From contig READ01000010.1 of assembly GCA_004293675.1 (NCBI GenBank), positions 1 to 64,000 on the forward strand: DNA of 64,000 nucleotides, written 5' to 3'. Below are positions 38,052 to 47,187 of the stretch, piece after piece. The translations under genes and the position numbers were made by a program. Below the pieces are notes generated by a model. It made no database searches. It had not been told where the DNA came from and was given only the letters and a program-made list of their open reading frames with translations. Positions within the stretch are counted from its first letter, which is position 1, and each line of letters begins with the position of its first letter. The DNA is from Betaproteobacteria bacterium. GTDB taxonomy: Bacteria; Pseudomonadota; Gammaproteobacteria; Burkholderiales; Casimicrobiaceae.

Positions 38052-38249
38052 ATGCCTAAGATGAAAACCAAAAAGGCCGCGTCAAAGCGCCTTAAAGCGC
38101 GAAAGAGCGGCAGCATTAAGCACGGCCGCGCGACGAAGCGCCACATCCTGACCAAGCGCACGACGAAAAACAAGCGTCAACTGCGTGGTATGAAGTCAAT
38201 CAATGAGAGCGATGCGGGCCGAGTGGCTCAAATGCTCCCCTACGCATAA
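38052..38249 (+). CDS. rpmI: 50S ribosomal protein L35
   Basis: A 65-residue basic protein of normal length: [20 protein letters not shown], then [33 protein letters not shown] precedes the start. It lies in the conserved infC-rpmI-rplT order, where L20 usually represses translation of both rpmI and rplT. Confidence 0.98.
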   Translation: MPKMKTKKAASKRLKARKSGSIKHGRATKRHILTKRTTKNKRQLRGMKSINESDAGRVAQMLPYA

Positions 38250-38263
38250 AGGAGGATTGAAAA

Positions 38264-38617
38264 ATGCCTCGCGTCAAACGTGGTGTAACAGCCCGCGCCC
38301 GTCACAAAAAAATCCTCGCGCTAGCCAAAGGCTACCGCGGTCGCCGTAACAATGTATATCGCGTTGCTAAGCAAGCGGTTATGCGCGCCGGGCAATACGC
38401 CTATCGCGATCGCCGCAACAAGAAGCGCGATTTCCGTGCCCTGTGGATTGCGCGTATCAACGCAGCAAGCCGTGAGTGCGGTATGAAGTACTCAACGTTC
38501 ATGGGCGCTCTCAAAAAGCACATGATCGAAATCGACCGTAAGGTGCTCTCGGATATGGCAATCTTTGATATGCCAGCGTTTATGGCGCTCGTAGAGCGCG
38601 TGAAGACAGCCAAGTAA
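38264..38617 (+). CDS. rplT: 50S ribosomal protein L20
   Basis: A 117-residue L20 with the long basic N-terminal helix ([40 protein letters not shown]) and the RNA-binding C-terminal domain ([21 protein letters not shown]). An AAAGGAGG ribosome-binding site is present. L20 binds 23S rRNA early in 50S assembly. In many bacteria it also represses its own operon. A terminator follows. Confidence 0.98.
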   Translation: MPRVKRGVTARARHKKILALAKGYRGRRNNVYRVAKQAVMRAGQYAYRDRRNKKRDFRALWIARINAASRECGMKYSTFMGALKKHMIEIDRKVLSDMAIFDMPAFMALVERVKTAK

Positions 38618-38650
38618 GGCTATCCCACTTCAAACGCTCTTGAGCAACCC

Positions 38651-38676
38651 AAAAGGGAGGCATTTGCCTCCCTTTT
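38651..38676 (+). terminator. Intrinsic terminator after rplT
   Basis: The stem AAAAGGGAGGCA / TGCCTCCCTTTTT has a two-base loop and ends in a T-run, 34 bases after the rplT stop. It separates the ribosomal-protein genes from pheS. Confidence 0.9.
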
Positions 38677-38846
38677 TGTTTGCGCGGCCGTCTCGGCGGC
38701 TGCGAGAGCGAATTTGGCGGTCTGCGGTGCTCAGCGTACTCCCGTACGCTTCCGCTCCTCACCCACCAACTTCATCTCTCTCGCTCGCCCATTCGGGGCG
38801 CGCAAACACATCAACGTACGAAGTTTTTGAAATTTGGATTAAGCAA

Positions 38847-39947
38847 ATGAACGATCAGATGAAAAAGCAGACGACTGATGCGGCGTTCTCTGTAAACGCG
38901 TACGTCGGGGAGTCGGGATTCGCGGATATCGTTACGAGCGCAATTGAGGCATTTGCGGTCTGCGCCGACGCGCCGTCACTCGAAAATGCCAAAGCCAAAT
39001 ACCTCGGCAAAACCGGCGCCATCACCGAATTGCTCAAAGGCATGGCCGCTCTCTCACCCGATGAGAAAAAAACGCGCGGCGCTGAAATCAATCGCGTTAA
39101 ATCCTCTGTCGAGGGCGCGCTCAACGCTCGCCGCGATGCACTCGCCAACGATGCGCTGAACGCCAAGCTCGCCAGCGAAGCCATCGATGTCACGCTACCC
39201 GGCCGCGGTCGCGGCACGGGCGGCATTCATCCGGTGATCAAGACGTGGCAGCGTGTTGAGGAAATTTTTGCCTCGATCGGTTTCGATGTCGCCGACGGCC
39301 CAGAAATTGAAGCCGACTGGTACAACTTCACGGCGCTTAACAACCCGCCCAATCATCCCGCACGCTCAATGCAGGACACGTTCTACGTCGACATGAACGG
39401 CACCGACGGCCTGCCGCTGCTGCTGCGCACGCACACGTCTCCAATGCAGGTGCGCTACGCCCGCATGCACGCTGCTGACGCCACGAATTCCGGCAAACCG
39501 ATCAAAGTCATCGCGCCCGGTCGTACCTACCGCGTTGACAGCGATGCCACGCATTCGCCGATGTTTCATCAGGTCGAGGGGCTGTGGATTGATGAAAACA
39601 TTTCGTTTGCCGATTTGAAGGGCGTGTACACCGATTTCCTGCGTCGATTCTTTGAAACCGACGCGCTGCAAGTGCGCTTTCGGCCTAGCTATTTCCCGTT
39701 CACCGAACCGTCGGCTGAGATCGATATGAAGTTCGAATCGGGCCCGCTCAAAGGCAAGTGGCTCGAGATTTCGGGCTCGGGGCAGGTGCATCCTTCGGTC
39801 GTCAAAAACTTCGGATTTGATCCCGAAAAATACATCGGTTTTGCCTTCGGCTCGGGGCTGGAACGACTCACCATGCTGCGTTATGGCATCGGCGATTTGC
39901 GGTTATTTTTCGAAGGCGATTTGCGCTTCTTGAAGCAGTTTTCATAG
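38847..39947 (+). CDS. pheS: Phenylalanyl-tRNA synthetase alpha subunit
   Basis: Start at ATG 38847 ([15 protein letters not shown]), giving 366 residues, slightly longer than usual at the N-terminus. The frame is open to 38640, but that part covers the rplT terminator. The coiled-coil arm is followed by the class II core: [30 protein letters not shown], motif 2 in [36 protein letters not shown] and motif 3 [22 protein letters not shown]. With PheT it forms the alpha2-beta2 enzyme that charges tRNA-Phe. Confidence 0.97.
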   Translation: MNDQMKKQTTDAAFSVNAYVGESGFADIVTSAIEAFAVCADAPSLENAKAKYLGKTGAITELLKGMAALSPDEKKTRGAEINRVKSSVEGALNARRDALANDALNAKLASEAIDVTLPGRGRGTGGIHPVIKTWQRVEEIFASIGFDVADGPEIEADWYNFTALNNPPNHPARSMQDTFYVDMNGTDGLPLLLRTHTSPMQVRYARMHAADATNSGKPIKVIAPGRTYRVDSDATHSPMFHQVEGLWIDENISFADLKGVYTDFLRRFFETDALQVRFRPSYFPFTEPSAEIDMKFESGPLKGKWLEISGSGQVHPSVVKNFGFDPEKYIGFAFGSGLERLTMLRYGIGDLRLFFEGDLRFLKQFS

Positions 39948-39961
39948 CGCGCTGCGCTACA

Positions 39962-40039
39962 ACGAAAGACCAATGACGAATGACGACATTGGTCTACAGC
40001 TCCGCCACCGTTTTTCGTCATTCGTCCTTCGTCTTTCGT
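39962..40039 (+). repeat. Mutually exclusive hairpins in the pheS-pheT gap
   Basis: ACGAAAGAC (39962-39970) pairs with GTCTTTCGT (40031-40039), and ACGAATGACGA (39976-39986) pairs with TCGTCATTCGT (40015-40025). An alternative hairpin, GACCAATG / CATTGGTC (39968-39975 and 39987-39994), competes with the first. The TTCGTCATTCGTC wording recurs in many genomes as an intergenic repeat. Confidence 0.6.
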
Positions 40040-40049
40040 CCTTGAATTT

Positions 40050-42455
40050 ATGAAATTTCCTGAATCCTGGCTCCGTAGTTTCTGCAACCCGTCGATGACG
40101 ACCGATGAGCTCGCTCACGCGCTCACCATGGCCGGACTCGAGGTGGAAGACGTCGCGCCCGCTGCGCCGCCATTTACCGGCATCGTCGTCGGCGAAATCA
40201 TGACCCGGGAGAAGCATCCCAACGCGGATCGATTGAGCGTATGCACGGTCAACGTGGGCAGTCACGCCGCAGCGCCGCTACAGATTGTTTGTGGGGCACC
40301 GAATGCTCGTGTTGGGATCAAGATTCCCTGCGCTTTGGTTGGGGCTGCGCTTCCGCCGGGCGCAGATGGCAAACCGTTCATGATCAAGCGCGCCAAGATG
40401 CGCGATGTCGAATCGAACGGCATGCTGTGTAGCGCCCGAGAGCTTGGCATTTCCGACGCCGCCGACGGCTTGCTCGAGCTTGCCGCTGATGCGCCCGTTG
40501 GCGAAGACATTCGCGAATTCTTAAAGCTCAACGACAGCAAATTTGAAATCAAACTCACGCCCAACAAAGCGGATTGCTTGAGCGTGTACGGCGTGGCGCG
40601 AGAGCTGCATGCGATCACCGGCGCGCCGCTCGTGCCCGAGGCAAAAGGTGCGGTCAGCGTGACGTTGAACGACGTGTTGCCGGTCAAAGTCTTGGCATCG
40701 GACTTATGTGGCCGCTTCGCCGGTCGCGTGATTCGCGGCGTGAACGCGAAAGCACCAACGCCTGCATGGATGCGCGAACGGCTCGAAAAATCGGGGCAAC
40801 GGTCGATCACCGCGTTGGTGGATATTTCCAATTACGTGATGCTCGAAGTCGGCCGTCCAACGCATGTGTTTGATCTCGATAAGGTGCACGGCGCGCTCGA
40901 AGTTCGCTGGGGCAGAGCGGGCGAAACGCTCAAGCTCTTGAATGGCAACACGGTGCAGCTAGACGATAAAGTCGGCGTGATCGCTGATGAGCGCGCCGTT
41001 GAGTCGCTCGCTGGCATCATGGGCGGCGACAGCACCTCAGTCTCGGACGACACACAAAACGTCTACGTGGAAGCCGCGTTTTGGCATCCGCTCGCGATTC
41101 AAGGTCGCTCACGGCGCTTCAATTTTTCGACCGATGCCGGCCATCGTTTTGAACGCGGCGTAGATTGGGAAACGATCCCCGCGCATCTCGATCGCATTAG
41201 CGCGCTGATCCTTGAAATTTGCGGCGGACAAGCCGGTCCGATTGATGACCAGATCGTTAACGTTCCCGCGCGCCCGCCCGTTACGATGCGAATTGCGCGC
41301 GCGCAAAAAGTGATCGGCGTGAACATCGCCGCCGACGAAATGGCGGCAATTTTCACGCGCCTCGGGCTTTTGCATACGCGCACGCCGCAAACGTTTACGG
41401 TGACGCCTCCGAGCTATCGTTTCGACATCGAAATCGAAGAGGATTTGATCGAAGAAATCGCACGGATTTATGGGTTCGACAACATTCCCGCGCTGCCGCC
41501 GATGGCACGCGCTGCGATGCGCTCAAAGCCTGAAGCAACGAATTCGCTGCACGATCTGCGCGCACGGATTGCCGCCGCTGATTACTACGAGGTCATCAAC
41601 TACAGCTTCGTTGATGAATCGTGGGAGCGCGACATCGTTGGCAACGGTAATCCGATCAAGCTCTTAAATCCCATCGCCAGCCAAATGGCCGTGATGCGCT
41701 CGTCGCTCGTTCCGGGGCTGCTGGCGAACGTGCGCCATAACGCATCGCACAAAGCCGATGAGGTGCGCGTGTTTGAGCTTGGAAAAGTGTTTGTGCGCGA
41801 CGCGGGTGTTGCTGACGGCGCGTTGAGTGTTGAAGGCGTTGCTCAGCCCTTAAAGCTTGCGGGTCTGGCCTGGGGCAGTGCGCTACCCGAGCAGTGGGGG
41901 GCGACCAAGCGCGCGGTTGATTTCTTTGATGTGAAATCCGATATCGCGGCTTTGTTGCCGCACGGTGCGCGCTTTGATAGCGCAGCACATCCGCTGCTGC
42001 ACCCAGGTCGCGGTGCGCGGATCAGCGTTAACGGCGCGCCAATCGGTTGGTTGGGTGAACTGCATCCGAAACATTTGGCAGCGTTTGAACTCACCCACGC
42101 GCCGATCGTTTTCGAGCTCGACGTATCGCCATTGCTGGCTCGGCCGTTGCCAGATTTCAAGCTGGTGGCAAAAACGCCGATGGTTCGCCGCGATTTTGCG
42201 CTGGTTGTTGAAAATTCAGTGAATTCTGATGCGCTTTTGTCGACACTTCGCAGCGCCGTTCCCGCGCACACTCGAGAGATTGTGATTTTTGACGTCTATC
42301 GCGGCGCAGGGCTAGCGGACGGTCAAAAAAGCGTTGCAATTCGCGTACTTATGCAAGATACTGAACGTACATTGACAGAAACTGAAATCGAGCAGGCATG
42401 CCAAACGATGCTCGCTGCTGCCAAAGCAGCGCATGGAGCAGCGCTTCGCGTCTAG
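40050..42455 (+). CDS. pheT: Phenylalanyl-tRNA synthetase beta subunit
   Basis: A 801-residue beta subunit of normal length. It begins MKFPESWLRSFCNPSMTTDELAHALTMAGLEVEDV, then the EMAP/tRNA-binding-like domain (HPNADRLSVCTV), B3/B4 editing domain, B5 domain (near 400-475), catalytic-like core and C-terminal anticodon-binding FDX domain (MVRRDFALVVENSV). It binds tRNA-Phe and edits Tyr mischarging. It follows pheS after a 102-bp gap with hairpins. Confidence 0.97.
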   Translation: MKFPESWLRSFCNPSMTTDELAHALTMAGLEVEDVAPAAPPFTGIVVGEIMTREKHPNADRLSVCTVNVGSHAAAPLQIVCGAPNARVGIKIPCALVGAALPPGADGKPFMIKRAKMRDVESNGMLCSARELGISDAADGLLELAADAPVGEDIREFLKLNDSKFEIKLTPNKADCLSVYGVARELHAITGAPLVPEAKGAVSVTLNDVLPVKVLASDLCGRFAGRVIRGVNAKAPTPAWMRERLEKSGQRSITALVDISNYVMLEVGRPTHVFDLDKVHGALEVRWGRAGETLKLLNGNTVQLDDKVGVIADERAVESLAGIMGGDSTSVSDDTQNVYVEAAFWHPLAIQGRSRRFNFSTDAGHRFERGVDWETIPAHLDRISALILEICGGQAGPIDDQIVNVPARPPVTMRIARAQKVIGVNIAADEMAAIFTRLGLLHTRTPQTFTVTPPSYRFDIEIEEDLIEEIARIYGFDNIPALPPMARAAMRSKPEATNSLHDLRARIAAADYYEVINYSFVDESWERDIVGNGNPIKLLNPIASQMAVMRSSLVPGLLANVRHNASHKADEVRVFELGKVFVRDAGVADGALSVEGVAQPLKLAGLAWGSALPEQWGATKRAVDFFDVKSDIAALLPHGARFDSAAHPLLHPGRGARISVNGAPIGWLGELHPKHLAAFELTHAPIVFELDVSPLLARPLPDFKLVAKTPMVRRDFALVVENSVNSDALLSTLRSAVPAHTREIVIFDVYRGAGLADGQKSVAIRVLMQDTERTLTETEIEQACQTMLAAAKAAHGAALRV

Positions 42456-42542
42456 CCGATTTTTCTGTTTTTTTCACCAGCTCTGCGCTCACCGTCGGTG
42501 GCGCTCAGCTGGAATGGCTTCAAAAGCAATAAAGACTGGACG

Positions 42543-42860
42543 ATGACGGATTCGGTAACCAAGGCGGAGCTCGCTGACGTTTTGTTTGAGCGACTCGGGC
42601 TGAATAAGCGCGAGGCGAAGGATATGGTCGATTATTTTTTTGAGGAGGTGCGCGAGGCATTGGAGCGCGGGGACGATGTCAAGCTCTCCGGCTTCGGTAT
42701 GTTTAACCTTCGCACCAAATCGCCGCGACCTGGCCGCAATCCAAAGACCGGGGAAGAGATTCCAATTTCCGCTCGCCGCGTTGTGACATTCCACGCCAGC
42801 AGCAAGCTCAAAGCGCAAGTTGACGCAGCGTATGCCGAACGAGACAGCGCCGCTGCCTGA
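42543..42860 (+). CDS. ihfA: Integration host factor alpha subunit
   Basis: Start at ATG 42543; 105 residues, the usual IHF-alpha length. The sequence has [45 protein letters not shown] and the DNA-intercalating arm [14 protein letters not shown]. With IHF-beta it bends DNA in recombination, replication and sigma-54 transcription. It lies after pheT, as in most proteobacteria, and overlaps the MerR-type gene by 29 bases. Confidence 0.97.
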   Translation: MTDSVTKAELADVLFERLGLNKREAKDMVDYFFEEVREALERGDDVKLSGFGMFNLRTKSPRPGRNPKTGEEIPISARRVVTFHASSKLKAQVDAAYAERDSAAA

Positions 42861-43275
42861 ACTCCCGCCGATCCCGGCGAAGCGCTACTTCACCATCGGC
42901 GAGGTCAGTGAGCTATGCCTGGTCAAACCGCACGTGCTGCGCTATTGGGAACAAGAATTTAGTCAACTGCGCCCGGTCAAGCGGCGCGGCAATCGTCGTT
43001 ATTACCAACATCACGAAGTGCTCCTCGTGCGGCGCATTCGCGAGCTGCTCTACGGCGAAGGTTTCACTATCATCGGCGCGCGTGGTCGCTTAGACGAACA
43101 AGCCACGGGCGGCGCGACCACAACCGCGAAACGTCGCGGGCAGAGCGCATCCGTCGCGGCTGCGTCGCTAGCGACCGATGCGCCAGCCGCCTTAGCCAGC
43201 GCCGCCGACCTCGGCATGCTCAAGCGAGCGCTGCTCGAAGTGGCCGATCTGTTGAGCGCCAAGCCACGTAGTTAG
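42832..43275 (+). CDS. MerR-family transcriptional regulator
   Basis: Start at ATG 42832 ([25 protein letters not shown]), 147 residues, overlapping the end of ihfA. The MerR winged helix ([66 protein letters not shown]) is complete. The C-terminal part is low-complexity Ala/Thr and has no metal-binding cysteines, so it is not a metal sensor of the classic type. It is regularly found between ihfA and tRNA-Pro in betaproteobacteria. Its targets are unknown. Confidence 0.92.
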   Translation: MPNETAPLPELPPIPAKRYFTIGEVSELCLVKPHVLRYWEQEFSQLRPVKRRGNRRYYQHHEVLLVRRIRELLYGEGFTIIGARGRLDEQATGGATTTAKRRGQSASVAAASLATDAPAALASAADLGMLKRALLEVADLLSAKPRS

Positions 43276-43362
43276 TCGCGGCGCTGTTGCCAGTTTTTTT
43301 GTACCGTCGACGTTGAGGTTAGCGCCAGAGCTCAAACAATGGGCAAGGCGCGTTCACTATCC

Positions 43363-43485
43363 CAGCTTTATTGCTCAATGCCTTTTGAAATATGGCATTC
43401 GGCGTTTTTATTGTTGGTTATGATTGGCAAAAATTATTGGCTTATAGCCTTATTTCGTAAGGCATACAGGGAAAATGTTGGCTTG
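43363..43485. repeat. AT-rich double-hairpin intergenic element, copy 7 (best example)
   Basis: Left end CAGCTTTATTGCTCAATGCC then TTTTGAAATATGGC. Right part AGCCTTATTTCGTAAGGCAT and tail AAAATGTTGGCTTG. Each inner arm can fold alone (GCCTTATTTCGTAAGGC is a near-palindrome), and the two arms also complement each other. It lies between the merR-type gene and tRNA-Pro. Confidence 0.8.
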
Positions 43486-43543
43486 AGGCGCGCCGTGTGG
43501 CGGCGTCCTAACTGCAAGGGTGACACTGCTAGAATTAAGTCTT

Positions 43544-43620
43544 CGGTGTGTGGCGCAGCCTGGTAGCGCACTTGCATGGGGTGCAAGGGGTCGTAGGTTC
43601 GAATCCTATCACACCGACCA
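43544..43620 (+). tRNA. tRNA-Pro (anticodon GGG)
   Basis: Acceptor CGGTGTG / CACACCG, D-arm GCGCAGCCTGGTAGCGC, anticodon stem CTTGC / GCAAG with loop ATGGGGT (anticodon GGG at 43578-43580), T-arm GGTTCGAATCC, encoded CCA at 43618-43620. It reads CCC and CCU. Confidence 0.97.
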
Positions 43621-43638
43621 AAAAGTGCTTATAAATCA

Positions 43639-43672
43639 AAAGGTTGCGATTTTTCGGTCGTAACCTTTTTTT
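43639..43672 (+). terminator. Intrinsic terminator after tRNA-Pro
   Basis: A nine-base-pair stem AGGTTGCGA / TCGTAACCT (one G-T pair) is followed by a run of T to 43672, about 20 bases after the tRNA. Confidence 0.88.
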
Positions 43673-43737
43673 GCTTTTTGGTGTCGCTGATTTGGTGGCT
43701 GCGTTCGCGGGTGCGGCTCTGGTTACCCGCGCGCGTC

Positions 43738-44853
43738 TCACGGCTTTGCGCGCAGCCCCGCGACGGCTTGACGTACCGATTCCATGCCTTGACGAACGAT
43801 TTGTTCGCGCCACGCATCGGTGTCGGTGTAGAACGCGTCTTTGAATTGCTGCTTGATGTGGCGCGCTTGTTCCGCCTGAGCCTCGGGGTGTAAGTTGAGC
43901 CACTGCTCGGCTCGGAGCGCCTGCAGCACGTCGCGTACGGGCACGGTACCGTATTCCATGGCGATGCCCGTGTGCTCGGCTTGTGGGCATTCGTCACGGG
44001 CGGCGCACCACATCATCCCAGTCAGCGGGGCAGAGGATGATGAACCGTCGTACGTTGAGGTGATGGGCGTTTTTCCGCCGCCGTCCCACCAGCGGCGTGC
44101 GCGTGCGATGGCAGCGGCATCCTCCCACCCGGCGAAAATTCGCTCACCGTGGCCGCTGGGTCCCAGTCCGGTGTGAAAGTCGATCCAGCCAATATGTGCG
44201 GCTTTTCGCCCGTGTTGTCGCAATACTCTGCGAAGCGTCAAATTGCTCCAGGTGGGGGCGCTGCCGCCAAAGAAGAGGCCGTCAGAGAATTCGTGTTGGC
44301 CGCCGGTGAACGCGGCTTGATAACCTGATAAACCGATTTTTGCGATGTGCGCTTCGACCCGCGCCACGTTATCGCTTGACGGTGGCCACTCGGTGGGCAG
44401 CAGCATCGATGCGATGTCTCGGTAGCCCGCGTTGACCGGCAGCGCTTGGCTGAAATCGTGGAAATTTCGATTCAGATCCACGTTTTCGTGGGTGACGCGC
44501 CGAAGGTGGGAAAAACCGTACGGATTGAGCGCATGGATGTAGAGCACCGCGAGCGTTTTGCCCGCGGCGTTTTCGCGCGCGTGAGCGAGCCACGCCGAAT
44601 CGTTGAGCGCAAACACCTGAACGCCCGAGCCACAGTAGCCTTCGACGCCGTGACAGGCGCTGCTCAAAATCAGCAAACACTCGGCGTCGTCGGGGCCGTC
44701 GCGCGCAACATCCATGGCCAACACCTCTCCGTCGCGCCCGGCCAGCGGATGCACATGCGATTGCACAGGCAGTCCCGCCGATTCCGCCGCCGCCAAAAAC
44801 TTCTCGCGTGCGTCACGGTACGATGATGAAAACCCCGCATGAATGTCTGACAT
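43738..44853 (-). CDS. DUF2817 family M14-like metallopeptidase
   Basis: A 371-residue protein of the DUF2817 family related to M14 carboxypeptidases. Likely zinc ligands are the HxxE of SACHGVEGYCGSG and a later His in HIGWIDFHTGLGPSGHGE, with a candidate catalytic Glu in GIAMEYGT. NPYGFSHLRRVTHENVDLNRNF matches the M14 'NPDG' region. No signal peptide is seen, so it is probably cytoplasmic. The natural substrate is unknown. It converges with tRNA-Pro and diverges from the sugar-binding protein gene. Confidence 0.9.
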   Translation of the reverse strand: MSDIHAGFSSSYRDAREKFLAAAESAGLPVQSHVHPLAGRDGEVLAMDVARDGPDDAECLLILSSACHGVEGYCGSGVQVFALNDSAWLAHARENAAGKTLAVLYIHALNPYGFSHLRRVTHENVDLNRNFHDFSQALPVNAGYRDIASMLLPTEWPPSSDNVARVEAHIAKIGLSGYQAAFTGGQHEFSDGLFFGGSAPTWSNLTLRRVLRQHGRKAAHIGWIDFHTGLGPSGHGERIFAGWEDAAAIARARRWWDGGGKTPITSTYDGSSSSAPLTGMMWCAARDECPQAEHTGIAMEYGTVPVRDVLQALRAEQWLNLHPEAQAEQARHIKQQFKDAFYTDTDAWREQIVRQGMESVRQAVAGLRAKP

Positions 44854-45010
44854 AAACCCCCCTAGTCAAACGGTTTTACCATAGGTATTTTCTGGGTCGA
44901 AGGCTGTGCTGCGCTACGCGCGGCGGCCGTTGCGAAGGGTGACGAATTCACGTCAAACCGGCGGACGGCGAAACTAGCGCCACGAATCGAAAAAAGGTGT
45001 CAAATCGTAT

Positions 45011-45141
45011 CGATGAAACATAAATTTCGTCATATGCCATATAAATAAAGGCGTTAAAAGGTTTTTTAGAAGAAATTGATAAATATAAAATACTCGATAA
45101 ACGCCATATTTAACATGGCATTGGTGTGCAATGCTGAATCG
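45011..45141. repeat. AT-rich double-hairpin intergenic element, copy 8
   Basis: It sits in the 472-bp divergent gap between the DUF2817 peptidase and the binding-protein gene. Left arm ATGCCATATAAATAAAGGCGTT. Right arm AACGCCATATTTAACATGGC and tail TTGGTGTGCAATGCTGAATC. The arms complement each other over about 20 bases. I see no gene or other element in the rest of the gap. Confidence 0.8.
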
Positions 45142-45325
45142 CGATATCCAATTCATTCGTTTCGAGCGACAGAAATTAAAGTAAGCGCCCCATACCACTG
45201 CGACGCGGCCATGACAACGGCATCTTGCCGTTAACATTGCGCAGCCGTAGCGCTACTCTCGACGCCGCCTAAATCTTCGACCCACGCCACCTTGCTTTTT
45301 TTTGGTGCGCCCGCCAAGGAAACTC

Positions 45326-46612
45326 ATGTTTCAGCTGTTAAAACCCGCTCTCTCGACGATCGTAAAGTCGGTCTGTTGTGTTGCACTGACCGCCACAACG
45401 CTCAGCATCGCGCAAGCCCAAACCATCCGTGTTTTCTCGGGGGGACAAAGCCAGCGCCCGGACCTGATGCGAAAGATGTTTGACGAATTTGAAAAGGCCA
45501 ATCCGGGCGTCAAAATTCAAATCGAAACCGGCGGACAAACTGCGGAATTACAGCGCGAATATTTGGGCAAAGTGCTCAACGCCAAAGACAGCGCGCTCGA
45601 TGTGTTCATGATCGACATCACCAACCCGCGGCTCTATCAAAGCAAGGGCTGGGTCGAACCGCTGAATCAATATTTGGGCAAGCCCGGCGCCGTGCTCGCC
45701 GATCATTTGCCGGTGTATCGAACCACCAACGTGATCGACGGCGAGATCTACGCCATGCCCGCCTTCGCTGACGCGATGTTCGTGTATTTCCGCAAGGATC
45801 TTTTGCTGAAATACAACCTTCGCGAACCGCGCACCTGGGAGCAGGTTGCAGCCGCCGTGAAAAAAATTAAAGCGGGCGAAAAAACCAATCCAAATTTGCA
45901 AGGACTCTCGATTCAAGGCGCGCCGATTGAGGGTACCGTGTGCACGTTTCTGTTGCCGGTGTGGAGCAAGGGCGGCGACGTGGCCGATGCCAACGGTAAA
46001 TTCAAGCTCGACAACGCGGTGGCCCAAGCCGGGGTTGAGCAATGGTTAAAGCTCGTTGATGACGGCGTGATTTCAAGCAAAGTCAGCGAAATCAAAACCA
46101 TCGACACGGTGAACGATTTCAAAGCAGGCAACGTGATTTTTGCGATCAACTGGGGCTTTGCCTGGGATCGCTTTCAAAACGATGCCGATTCCAAAGTTAA
46201 AGGCTTAGTTGATGTGATGCCTATGGCGCGCTCAAGCGAAAACAGCAAATCGGCCACCTGCATCGGCGGCTGGCAATGGGCAGTCAGCGCGTTCTCGAAA
46301 AACAAAGCGATAGCCGCCAAACTCACGCAGTTCATGTCAACACCAAACGTGGCGAAATTTCTTGCGGTTGAGGGCTCACTGTTGCCCGTGTTTGCATCGA
46401 CTTACACCGAGCCCAGCTACCTAGCCAAGGTGCCGTGGGCATCAGGCGCGGGCGTGATCGCAACCTTCGCCCGAAACCGCCCGGTTTCATCGCGCTACGG
46501 CGATGTGTCCGACGCGATCCGCAACGCCACCAGCGCCATGCTCGCGCGCAAAGTCACCCCGCAACAAGGTGTGGCTGATTTATCGGCGAAGTTAAAGCCG
46601 ATGTTGCAGTAG
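45326..46612 (+). CDS. ABC transporter sugar-type solute-binding protein (family 1)
   Basis: Start at ATG 45326, with AAGGA close upstream; an earlier TTG at 45302 is less likely. A 428-residue exported protein, with a signal peptide ending near SIAQA. It has the MalE-like family 1 pattern: IRVFSGGQSQRPDLMRKMFDEFEKANPGVKIQIE, ALDVFMIDITNPRLYQSKGWVEPLNQYL, YAMPAFADAMFVYFRKDLL. Trehalose, maltose or another sugar is possible. The cognate permeases and ATPase are not in the window, so it is an orphan here. Confidence 0.9.
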   Translation: MFQLLKPALSTIVKSVCCVALTATTLSIAQAQTIRVFSGGQSQRPDLMRKMFDEFEKANPGVKIQIETGGQTAELQREYLGKVLNAKDSALDVFMIDITNPRLYQSKGWVEPLNQYLGKPGAVLADHLPVYRTTNVIDGEIYAMPAFADAMFVYFRKDLLLKYNLREPRTWEQVAAAVKKIKAGEKTNPNLQGLSIQGAPIEGTVCTFLLPVWSKGGDVADANGKFKLDNAVAQAGVEQWLKLVDDGVISSKVSEIKTIDTVNDFKAGNVIFAINWGFAWDRFQNDADSKVKGLVDVMPMARSSENSKSATCIGGWQWAVSAFSKNKAIAAKLTQFMSTPNVAKFLAVEGSLLPVFASTYTEPSYLAKVPWASGAGVIATFARNRPVSSRYGDVSDAIRNATSAMLARKVTPQQGVADLSAKLKPMLQ

Positions 46613-46676
46613 CGAGTTTCAATCAGCCTCGCCCGCAGCCGCTCCAAACCCGCGGCTCAAGGCAATTTCGTGTCCC

Positions 46677-46800
46677 GATCAGCTTTTGTTTAAATGCCTT
46701 TTAAAACAAGGCGTTTAGTAAATTTACTGTGGTTTTCGGAAACTGCAAAAATCGTCGTCCAAGCCTTAATTTATAGTGCATTGACATGTATTGCTGAATC
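46677..46800. repeat. AT-rich double-hairpin intergenic element, copy 9
   Basis: Left end CAGCTTTTGTTTAAATGCC then TTTTAAAACAAGGCGTTTA. Right part AAGCCTTAATTTATAGTGC and tail TTGACATGTATTGCTGAATC, very close to the tail of copy 8. It lies after the binding-protein gene. The remaining part of the 46613-47187 gap is the C/G-rich repeat at 46921-47110. Confidence 0.78.
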
Positions 46801-46920
46801 ATTGCCGTCAGCGAGAACGCTAGCGACGCCAAGTCATGTCGCATAACTGGATTGGTGGCTGCCGACACGGCCTACTACTGCCGTTCGTTGAGGACGCCGA
46901 GGAATCCGCCCGGTCGGGCT

Positions 46921-47110
46921 GAGTAAGGTATTCGCCCGTGGGTCAAAAGGCGTTTTTGAGAAACGGGGCGGTGACCGATTTGGCCCCCTCCCCCCGGGGG
47001 GCGGGTTGGGGAGAGGGTCTTCGCATTGCTCCGATCCGCATCATTCCAAATCCCTCACCCCGACCCTCTCCGCCAGGCAGAGGGAGCCAAACCGGGTTCC
47101 TGCACGAGCG
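46921..47110 (+). repeat. Interspersed C-rich/G-rich hairpin repeat, copy 3, with inverted centre
   Basis: The outer part (GTCAAAAGGCGTTTTTGAG and flanks) runs in the same direction as copy 2 at 25368, but the 64-bp centre (47003-47066) is the reverse complement of the centre of copy 2 (25452-25515). The junctions lie inside the two hairpins GGGGGG / CCCTC..., which are inverted repeats. Confidence 0.85.
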
Positions 47111-47187
47111 CAGCGAGGTTAATCCTGAGTTTGCCGACGGGCGGCGAGCTTTCTGTGCGACGAGCCAGTTATGCAAAGGCAGCGCGC

